This document shows, one piece after another, positions 58,228 through 64,000 of a stretch of DNA of 64,000 nt; the first letter of the stretch is position 1; every line of letters starts with the position of its first letter. Source of the stretch: Solibacillus sp. FSL R5-0449. GTDB lineage: Bacteria; Bacillota; Bacilli; Bacillales_A; Planococcaceae. The stretch covers positions 2,828,001-2,892,000 of the forward strand of contig NZ_CP150239.1 of NCBI RefSeq assembly GCF_037975215.1. The letters are read 5' to 3'. Below the pieces are notes generated by a model that saw only the letters and a list, made by a program, of their open reading frames with translations, was not told the origin of the DNA and did not search any database. Both the position numbers and the translations under genes were made by a program.

Positions 58228-59238
58228 TTATTCTTTAATACCTTGTTTTGCGATATATAAAGCTAAATCCATTAAACGAGTAGAGTAGCCGATTTCGTTA
58301 TCATACCAAGAAACGACTTTCGCCATACGACCTTCCATTACCATTGTTGATAAACCATCAATAGTAGATGACGCCGGGTTACCATTGTAGTCGATTGATA
58401 CTAATGGTAATTCGTTGTAAGCAAGAATGCCTTTTAAATCGCCTTCAGAAGCTTCTTTTAATGCAGCATTGATTGAATCTGTTGTTACATCTTTATCCAA
58501 TTCAACAACTAAGTCAACACATGATACGTTTGGTGTTGGAACACGCATTGAGAAACCGTCCAATTTACCTTTTAATTGTGGTAATACTTTTGATACGGCG
58601 ATTGCAGCACCAGTAGTTGTCGGAATCATTGATACCGCGCCTGCACGTGCACGACGTGGGTCAGAGTGCGGGAAGTCAAGGATACGTTGGTCATTTGTAT
58701 ACGAGTGAATAGTTGTCATCATACCGCGTTTGATGCCGAATTTTTCATCCAATACTTTTGCAAGTGGTGCTAAACAGTTTGTTGTACAAGAAGCATTTGA
58801 AATAACATCTTGTGATGGGTCGTAATCTTCGTGGTTAACACCCATTACATATGTTGGCATATCGCCTTTTGCTGGTGCAGAAAGGATTGCTTTTTTCGCG
58901 CCGGCTTCGATATGTTTTGATACTTCTTCCATTGAACGCCATCTACCAGTACATTCTAAAACTACGTCTACGCCAAGTTCACCCCATGGTAATTTCGCAG
59001 GATCTTTTTCTGAAAGCACTTGAATGCGTTTGCCGTTTACGATAAATGCATCTTCTTCTGCTTGAACGTCTGCATCATACACTCCATGTACTGAGTCGTA
59101 TTTTAATAAGTGTGCAAGCTGTCCAGCGTCAGTTAAATCATTTACTGCAACTACTTCAAATTCCTCGTGCTTCATTGCTTCACGGAATACTAAACGTCCG
59201 ATTCGTCCAAATCCATTGATTGCTAATTGTAATGCCAT
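58228..59238 (-). CDS. gap: Glyceraldehyde-3-phosphate dehydrogenase, type I
   Basis: 336 residues from the ATG at 59238 (MALQLAINGFGRIGRLVFRE), with GGAGG upstream. The NAD-binding GFGRIGR is at the N-terminus, catalytic Cys151 is in SNASCTTNCLAP, and WYDNEIGYS closes the site. It is the glycolytic enzyme, directly downstream of its repressor gene cggR as in Bacilli. Confidence 0.98.
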   Translation of the reverse strand: MALQLAINGFGRIGRLVFREAMKHEEFEVVAVNDLTDAGQLAHLLKYDSVHGVYDADVQAEEDAFIVNGKRIQVLSEKDPAKLPWGELGVDVVLECTGRWRSMEEVSKHIEAGAKKAILSAPAKGDMPTYVMGVNHEDYDPSQDVISNASCTTNCLAPLAKVLDEKFGIKRGMMTTIHSYTNDQRILDFPHSDPRRARAGAVSMIPTTTGAAIAVSKVLPQLKGKLDGFSMRVPTPNVSCVDLVVELDKDVTTDSINAALKEASEGDLKGILAYNELPLVSIDYNGNPASSTIDGLSTMVMEGRMAKVVSWYDNEIGYSTRLMDLALYIAKQGIKE

Positions 59239-59304
59239 GTGTAATTCCTCCAATAACTTTATTATTAAAATAGTATGTGTAAAAACATACTTTTAAAAAC
59301 ATGT

Positions 59305-60333
59305 TTAATTCTTAAGGATCGTACTTGCGGTTTGTTCATCTGTAATCAAAATCGTTTGCGATGCGGCATTTTTAAAATACGCCTGAATCGCAGCCGCCTT
59401 ATTTCTGCCTGCCGCAATGGCAAGAACATGCTTCGCTTTGTTTACTTGATCACGCTGGATTCCAATTGTCCTCAGATGATGAACCGTGTCACCATTTGCA
59501 TTGAAATAGTAGCCGAACGCTTCGGCAACCGCGCCCTTTTCTTCAAGTAACTGCTGCTCATGCTGTGAACTTTTACGACGAAGCGCCATTTCCTGTGCTG
59601 CCCCGATTCCGTGAATCACGATGTCCACCTGTTCATAAAGTGTGATCATCTCGCGAATAATCGGTTCATCCTTCATCGCTTCATACGCCTGCTCACTTAA
59701 ATGCTCCGGCAAAAACAATGTGCGGTATGTTGCCCCGCATCTTTTTGAAAACTTCGAAACAATGGTATTCGCCTGGAATGTCATCTCATCCCCCATACCA
59801 CCGCGTGCCGCAATAAATTTCGCGTCACTCAGCACCGGGACGTCCGATAAATATTCCTTCATCGATGCAACACTGCTGCCGCCTGTTACCGCAATATTGG
59901 CTTTCGCAGGTGCGATTTGCTGTAATACTTGTGCCGCAACTTTACCGAGCTGCTGCTTTACCGTTTCATCCTGTTCGGCATCACCTGGCACAATGATGAC
60001 TCGTGCGATGCCAAAGATGTTTGTAAGCTGCTGTTCCATCGCCACAATACCGGAAAGCTCACGATACAGTTCGTAAAGCTGCTCTATTACTTCATACCCT
60101 TTTGGCGTGCAAATCATGCCTTTTTTTTGAATCAAGATCAATTGCTGTTCGCTCAGGACCGTTGTTTCGTTCCGGATATCACGCTCTGTCATCTGTAGCT
60201 GTTCACCTAAAGCACGTCTGCCAATCGGGCTAAATGTCGCAATTGCTTGTAAAACTCGAAATCTCTTTTGAAAAAGAGCATCAATTTCAGGTATTAGTTT
60301 ACGCTCAGCTGCAAAAAATGAAATATCCGTCAA
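59305..60333 (-). CDS. cggR: Central glycolytic genes regulator CggR
   Basis: About 342 residues if the TTG at 60333 behind AGGTGG is used; the longer frame to 60378 would run into the operator. An N-terminal HTH (IGRRALGEQLQMTERDIRNE) is followed by a SorC-type sugar-binding domain with NIAVTGGSSVASM, AARGGMGDE and GIGAAQEMALRR. In B. subtilis it represses gapA-pgk-tpi-pgm-eno and is released by fructose-1,6-bisphosphate. It lies immediately upstream of gap. Confidence 0.95.
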   Translation of the reverse strand: MTDISFFAAERKLIPEIDALFQKRFRVLQAIATFSPIGRRALGEQLQMTERDIRNETTVLSEQQLILIQKKGMICTPKGYEVIEQLYELYRELSGIVAMEQQLTNIFGIARVIIVPGDAEQDETVKQQLGKVAAQVLQQIAPAKANIAVTGGSSVASMKEYLSDVPVLSDAKFIAARGGMGDEMTFQANTIVSKFSKRCGATYRTLFLPEHLSEQAYEAMKDEPIIREMITLYEQVDIVIHGIGAAQEMALRRKSSQHEQQLLEEKGAVAEAFGYYFNANGDTVHHLRTIGIQRDQVNKAKHVLAIAAGRNKAAAIQAYFKNAASQTILITDEQTASTILKN

Positions 60334-60360
60334 AAAACCACCTACCTGATTAGTTACTTT

Positions 60361-60400
60361 GGACAATATATGTCCCACATAAATATTTTATGTCCCACAT
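60361..60400 (-). promoter_or_regulatory. CggR operator
   Basis: Two direct copies of TGTGGGACATA, about 19 bp apart on the minus strand. The second is GGGACATATATTGTC, fitting GGGAC-N6-TGTC of the B. subtilis operator; the first half is degenerate (GGGAC then TATT). It sits between the promoter and the cggR start. Confidence 0.85.
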
Positions 60401-60426
60401 AGGGTAAAAAAAGAATTTCTGTCTTT

Positions 60427-60455
60427 ATTATAGATCGGCTCGGAGGGATTTGCAA
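60427..60455 (-). promoter_or_regulatory. Sigma-A promoter of cggR-gap
   Basis: On the minus strand TTGCAA (-35), 17 bases, then TATAAT (-10), 27 bp upstream of the CggR operator. Confidence 0.85.
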
Positions 60456-60503
60456 CTTATCTGACCGAATTTATTACAAAAAATAGCGAACAGGCACCGA
60501 TGA

Positions 60504-60737
60504 CTAGTCCACCAGCGCCTCGTACAACGTCGCATAATCAAGCTGCCCATATTGAATAACGTCCCCGTTATACTCCACAACCGGAATCATCAGCATATAT
60601 TTTTCATGCGCTTCATCGTCTTCTTCTATATTATAGTGCTCAATCGTAAAGTCGATATCTTCCTGTACGATTTTTAATGTATGGAGCCCTTCGATGCAAA
60701 GTCCGCAGTCCGGTTTCGAATAATATTTGATGATCAT
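60504..60737 (-). CDS. Glutaredoxin-family thioredoxin-fold protein
   Basis: 77 residues from the ATG behind AGGGAGG; the longer frame is repeat-derived and lacks a site. The start MIIKYYSKPDCGLCIEGLHT has a CxxC redox motif (Cys-Gly-Leu-Cys, residues 11-14), and the cis-Pro is in MIPVVEYNGD. It is the size of small glutaredoxin-like proteins (DUF836 type). It is a likely cytoplasmic thiol-disulphide protein with an unknown partner. Confidence 0.85.
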   Translation of the reverse strand: MIIKYYSKPDCGLCIEGLHTLKIVQEDIDFTIEHYNIEEDDEAHEKYMLMIPVVEYNGDVIQYGQLDYATLYEALVD

Positions 60738-60805
60738 TGGCAGTTCCTCCCTTTTTTTATTATTATAGCGGAGTTTGGGTGGAGTGGGTGGTGTGCGCCG
60801 GGATT

Positions 60806-60947
60806 TTATTAGAAGATTTTTTGGTTTATTAGAAGGTTCGGTTGCGGTATTAGAAGTTTGCGGTTGTTTATTAGAACAATCCGACAACTTATTAGAAAAT
60901 CGGCACCTCGTTCTCATCTTCAGAACATCTCTCCACCTTATTAGAAA
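60806..60947 (+). repeat. Array C of TATTAGAA repeats, inverted relative to arrays A and B
   Basis: Six copies of TATTAGAA about 20-21 bases apart, then a degenerate pair near the end. The plus-strand reading gives GLLEGSVAVLEVCGCLLEQ, the same heptad (L/V)LExxxx as on the minus strand of the other arrays. The array is between the glutaredoxin-like gene and the TPM protein terminator, not inside a gene. Confidence 0.75.
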
Positions 60948-60963
60948 ATCCCCACAACAAAGA

Positions 60964-60992
60964 AAAGCACCCCACCCAAAGAGTGAGATGCT
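60964..60992 (-). terminator. Terminator of the TPM gene
   Basis: On the minus strand an imperfect stem (AAGCATCTCACTC / GGTGGGGTGCTT) is followed by TTCTTTG. Confidence 0.65.
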
Positions 60993-61012
60993 TCCCTTTC
61001 CCCAACCTCAAT

Positions 61013-61786
61013 CTAAAACTTCCTGCCCGCGCCGCCGCCGAATGAGCCGCCGCCACCGAAGCCGCCAAAGCCGCCCGATGAACCGCCACCTCCGCCGAAG
61101 CCGCCGCCTCCGAATCCACCGAAACCACCGCTGCGGTATACTCGGCGTGCTGTGCGTCGGCGTCCGCCTGGGCCACCGCCACCGCCAAACTTCGTAATGA
61201 TGAAGTAAATAATAATGATGAAAATTATAAAGCCGATTGAAATCCCATCATCTTCATTTGACGCAACAGGCTGTACTAGATCCGCGCCGCCTGCTTCACC
61301 ACCCATTTCTTCATAAAAAACGGAGAAGATGCTAGCGAACGCATTTGTATAATCATCATTCGCTAAATACGGCAACATATACGTATCGATCATGCTGCCA
61401 AGCTTCCCGTCCGGATAATCTCCTTCAAGGCCGCCGCCGACCGTAATCCAGACATCATTTTCACCTTCACCTTGCTCGGTTGTCGCAAAGATCAGCATCC
61501 CGTTATCGAGTGCTTCATCACCGATACCCCAGCTGCGCATTGTCTCCGTACCGAACTCAAACGCGTCCATTCCATCGATCGTATCTATCGTCATCATGAC
61601 AATGACATTTCCCGTTGACCCTTCTAGCGCTTTTGCCGACTGGATCAAATTCTGCTCCACATCATCGGACAGCACATTCGCATAATCGTACACGTAAGAA
61701 TTGTAGGCCGGTTTTTCCGGTATGGCTGCCATCGCTTGGAGCGGTACGAGCATTAACCATATAAGAAGTGATACCACTAATCTCAC
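61013..61786 (-). CDS. TPM-domain (YgcG-type) secreted/membrane protein
   Basis: 257 residues from a GTG behind GGGGGAC. Signal peptide ending MAAIPEK, TPM domain (YVYDYANVLSDDVEQNLIQS, GNVIVMMTIDTIDGMDAFEF, WITVGGGLEGDYPDGKLGSM), a membrane helix (SIGFIIFIIIIYFIITKF) near residue 180 and a tail of Gly, Phe and Ser repeats (GGFGGGGFGGGGGSSGGFGG). The family often accompanies LemA, as here. It may act as an enzyme or stress-linked envelope factor; function is poorly known. Confidence 0.85.
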   Translation of the reverse strand: MRLVVSLLIWLMLVPLQAMAAIPEKPAYNSYVYDYANVLSDDVEQNLIQSAKALEGSTGNVIVMMTIDTIDGMDAFEFGTETMRSWGIGDEALDNGMLIFATTEQGEGENDVWITVGGGLEGDYPDGKLGSMIDTYMLPYLANDDYTNAFASIFSVFYEEMGGEAGGADLVQPVASNEDDGISIGFIIFIIIIYFIITKFGGGGGPGGRRRTARRVYRSGGFGGFGGGGFGGGGGSSGGFGGFGGGGSFGGGAGRKF

Positions 61787-61848
61787 ATACAGTCCCCCTT
61801 TTCAGAAGCTCCGGTCATATTGCCGACAAGCTTCATTATTCCCAATCA

Positions 61849-62439
61849 TTAATCGCCAAAATCAACAGCCGGTGCTTCTTCCACACCTTCTTTAATTTCA
61901 AAGTAGTCTTTTTGTTCAAAGCTGAACATGCCTGCGATTAAGTTTCCTGGGAAGCGGCGAACATCATTATTAAACTGCTGAACCGTGTCATTGTAATCTT
62001 TACGCGCTACCGTTAAACGATTTTCCGTTCCTGCCAGTTCATCCATTAAACGAGTAAATTGTACATCCGCTTTTAAATTCGGATAGTTTTCCACTACAAC
62101 AAGTAAACGGGATAATGCAGAAGACAGCTCATTGTTTGCGTCCGCCGTTTCTTCTACTGTATTGGCATTCCCGTATTGTGTACGGGCTTCTGCAATCTGT
62201 GTGAAAATTTCTTCCTCATGTTCGGCATAGCCTTTCACCGTATTTACCAAGTTCGGCACTAGATCAAATCGGCGCTGCAGCTGGTTTTCGACTTGTGCCC
62301 AAGCTGCGTCCACTGTCTCTTCGCCTGTAACAAGTTTGTTGTATTTTGGCACGACAAGCATCGCCGCAATGACGATTAATGCAACAATTGCAATAAGGGC
62401 GACTAATACAGCACTGCCTCGTTCATTTTTTTTAAACAT
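61849..62439 (-). CDS. LemA family protein
   Basis: 196 residues from the ATG at 62439 (MFKKNERGS), with AGAGAGG 9 bases before it. A single N-terminal membrane helix (VALIAIVALIVIAAMLVVPK) precedes the LemA core: VDAAWAQVENQLQRRFDLVP, NLVNTVKGYAEHEEE, and RFPGNLIAGMFSFEQKDYFE. It is 62 bp upstream of the TPM gene in the same orientation, a conserved pair in many bacteria. Function is unknown in Bacilli. Confidence 0.93.
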   Translation of the reverse strand: MFKKNERGSAVLVALIAIVALIVIAAMLVVPKYNKLVTGEETVDAAWAQVENQLQRRFDLVPNLVNTVKGYAEHEEEIFTQIAEARTQYGNANTVEETADANNELSSALSRLLVVVENYPNLKADVQFTRLMDELAGTENRLTVARKDYNDTVQQFNNDVRRFPGNLIAGMFSFEQKDYFEIKEGVEEAPAVDFGD

Positions 62440-62536
62440 TTGCCCCATCCTCTCTTTTTTAAAAATGCGTATAAAATTACTGTTCGTTTCCACAATAAGA
62501 GTATTCGAAATATCTTACTATGGAGGTTACTAATTC

Positions 62537-63148
62537 ATGTTTACCCAATCATCCCAATCTCAAGACAATCAAATGCCTTTTTCAACAAATCATGGTGCCC
62601 ATGAAATACTGGATGTTCATGAAGTACTAAGCGCGATGATCGGCGGATTAAACCAATTCGTCCTGCTCCGTGATCAAGTTCAAGACAGCGAGCTTTTATC
62701 TATTTTGGATCGTCAGTACGCATTTATGCTTGATGAGTACAACATTACAATGGAAGCCTTTAAAACAGGTCATGATCCAAAACATCCTACACGCAGCTAT
62801 AATATGAACATGGGGAACGATACAATTTACGGCATCAAACCTGGTGAAGCGAAAAAACCGATCACTTCAGCAAACGAAATTAATGATGCGATTATTTCAG
62901 GCTTCTTGCTAAGTGTCCATAAAATGGGTGCTTCAGGGAAAACAGTTGCTGCTTTAGAAAGCACAAACCCTGTTGTTCGTCGTGTACTGCAAGATTCAGT
63001 ACCAAACTGTATCGAAATGGCCTATGAACTTTCACTGTATCAAAACAAAAAAGGCTATTACCAAGTACCACAACTGTCACCACAGGATATGAGCACAATG
63101 CTCAATATGTACGGCCAAGCAGAACAAGCAAAAAATATGCCTAACTAG
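62537..63148 (+). CDS. Spore coat protein, CotF family
   Basis: 203 residues with GGAGG before the ATG. HEILDVHEVLSAMIGGLNQF and ILDRQYAFMLDEYNITMEAF form the CotF helical region, and a second related part (NEINDAIISGFLLSVHKMGA, then RRVLQDSVPNCIEMAYELSL) follows. The tail is rich in Met, Gln and Asn. It is expected on the spore coat, indicating a spore-forming host. Confidence 0.85.
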   Translation: MFTQSSQSQDNQMPFSTNHGAHEILDVHEVLSAMIGGLNQFVLLRDQVQDSELLSILDRQYAFMLDEYNITMEAFKTGHDPKHPTRSYNMNMGNDTIYGIKPGEAKKPITSANEINDAIISGFLLSVHKMGASGKTVAALESTNPVVRRVLQDSVPNCIEMAYELSLYQNKKGYYQVPQLSPQDMSTMLNMYGQAEQAKNMPN

Positions 63149-63296
63149 TATGCCCAATAAACTATACGAACAAATCATTGTATAGTTTCAAAATTGCTAA
63201 ATAATTTATCCAATATTTACAATAAATACTTCACACAGAAGTACAAACAATAGGAACGGTGCTCGTTTCACCTACTACGATGAAGGAGGGGCTTTT

Positions 63297-63473
63297 ATGA
63301 AAAATATTCGTGAAGGTTTAATTCCGACTGTACTTGGATCAGCTGTCACTGCAACGGGGTATGCGATGAAACAAAAAATCGGTACGAACAAAATGATTGC
63401 CAATACCATTTTCGGTTTCGGCCTTGCCCATATTGTATTAGGGGCAATTGACCTTGTAGAACATCGTAAGTAA
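63297..63473 (+). CDS. 58-residue small hydrophobic protein
   Basis: An ATG 7 bases behind AAGGAGGGG. The protein has two hydrophobic stretches (IPTVLGSAVTATGYAMKQKI and MIANTIFGFGLAHIVLGAID) and ends LVEHRK. Size and pattern match small conserved membrane proteins of Bacillaceae, but I do not recognise a named family. A hairpin follows (63481-63506). Confidence 0.7.
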   Translation: MKNIREGLIPTVLGSAVTATGYAMKQKIGTNKMIANTIFGFGLAHIVLGAIDLVEHRK

Positions 63474-63519
63474 TCAGGAAAAAGCGGATGTAAAGAAATC
63501 TGCTTTCTCCACAAAGAAA

Positions 63520-63554
63520 CGCCCAACTTTCTAAAGTGTAAAGAAAGTTGGGCG
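63520..63554. terminator. Bidirectional terminator
   Basis: Perfect 12-bp stem CGCCCAACTTTC / GAAAGTTGGGCG with an 11-base loop, between the small plus-strand gene and the convergent zinc-ribbon gene. Confidence 0.8.
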
Positions 63555-63623
63555 TTCTATATTTTGGTCTTCCTCCTTTTAACTTTGTTTTACTCAGCTT
63601 ATCGCAAATTTCAACGATAAGCG

Positions 63624-64000
63624 CTAATCCATGTTATATCCACACTCCTCGCAAAACTTTTTCGGTTCATCGTACACTTCATTACAGTTGGCGCAATTGT
63701 ATATATAGGACGCCGTAATATCGTCGATCGTTTGCTTTGCTTTCAGGTCGGGTTTGATTTCCTCCTCTTCGACACCCGCTAATTTGCTGAGCTCATTCAA
63801 TTCTTCAATATCTCTTTCCAGCTGCGCAATCGTGTTTTCTTTCGCCTCAATTTGCGCGAGCTGATAATTCACCATGCTGACTGAAAACAGGCTGTTGCGG
63901 TTCAAGTTGACGATTTCCCCGATTTGCTGTTTCAGCACTCTGATCTCTTCTTCGATTCCATTGATTTGTTTTCGCAGTTTGGACCGGTCGACCGCAAAAG
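63624..64000 (-). CDS. Coiled-coil protein with C-terminal zinc ribbon (partial)
   Basis: The frame is open to the right edge, so the N-terminus is outside the window. The visible part is a coiled coil (SKLRKQINGIEEEIRVLKQQ, QIEAKENTIAQLERDIEELN) followed by a zinc ribbon with CANC and CEECG at the end. No family name can be given. Confidence 0.65.
   Translation of the reverse strand, partial: FAVDRSKLRKQINGIEEEIRVLKQQIGEIVNLNRNSLFSVSMVNYQLAQIEAKENTIAQLERDIEELNELSKLAGVEEEEIKPDLKAKQTIDDITASYIYNCANCNEVYDEPKKFCEECGYNMD

Noticed and set aside
60775-61197. 140-codon plus-strand ORF through array C
   Set aside because: The second half is antisense to the TPM gene; only the LLE repeat part is of interest, and it has no ribosome-binding site.

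Overview
The window is chromosomal DNA of a low-GC Gram-positive, endospore-forming bacterium, most likely a Planococcaceae relative such as Solibacillus or Lysinibacillus. This rests on the conserved blocks cggR-gap-pgk-tpiA-gpmI-eno and secG/est/rnr/smpB/ssrA, a CotF-type spore coat protein, and a TasA/SipW matrix cluster. The assignment is an inference from gene order and protein character, because no database search was possible.

Bases 1-14,850 are accessory DNA. The leftmost operon (minus strand) encodes a Rad50/DndD-like ATPase that runs off the edge, a 54-residue protein, a PLD-nuclease/DEAD-helicase fusion and a roughly 1,080-residue protein with a sigma-70 region-4 HTH. To its right lie a PLD/P-loop ATPase fusion with an XRE regulator, then an Mrr-type restriction gene interrupted by two in-frame stop codons. 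A plus-strand block follows with phage-type replication genes (replisome organizer and DnaB-like helicase) and two unknown genes.

Bases 14,852-33,629 form an island bounded by a 27-bp direct repeat of the 3' end of ssrA (tmRNA). It has no integrase in view. Its cargo is almost wholly defence-like: a complete type I R-M system (HsdR, HsdM, HsdS), an ATPase/TOPRIM plus DUF262 pair, a Schlafen AlbA-type protein, a GIY-YIG/DUF4357 protein, a reverse transcriptase with a YCDD motif, a modified-DNA-type HNH endonuclease, a NERD/DUF2075 helicase and two Gly/Ala-rich membrane proteins of unknown family.

Bases 33,605-44,006 hold the core block ssrA-smpB-rnr-est-secG. It is interrupted by an AraC-type gene and by a cluster of about 5 kb containing TasA, a TapA-like acidic protein, SipW, a sortase-like anchored protein and an orphan LuxR-type response regulator. 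A degenerate copy of the 3' end of secG and its terminator lies at the far side of that cluster, suggesting it was inserted between est and secG.

Bases 44,121-48,540 carry an iron-complex ABC transporter and two divergent plus-strand genes of unknown function that share a Fur-box intergenic region. Bases 48,598-52,960 hold an Asp/Asn-rich lipoprotein, a NERD protein, a lone transposase-like HTH protein and an MFS pump bracketed by two long copies of a TTCTAATA array with a period of about 21 bp.

Bases 52,977-60,460 are the glycolytic genes with a recognisable CggR promoter and operator. A third TTCTAATA array, in the opposite orientation, lies at 60.8 kb. The window ends with a glutaredoxin-like protein, a TPM-domain protein with LemA, the coat protein, a 58-residue protein and a partial zinc-ribbon protein.
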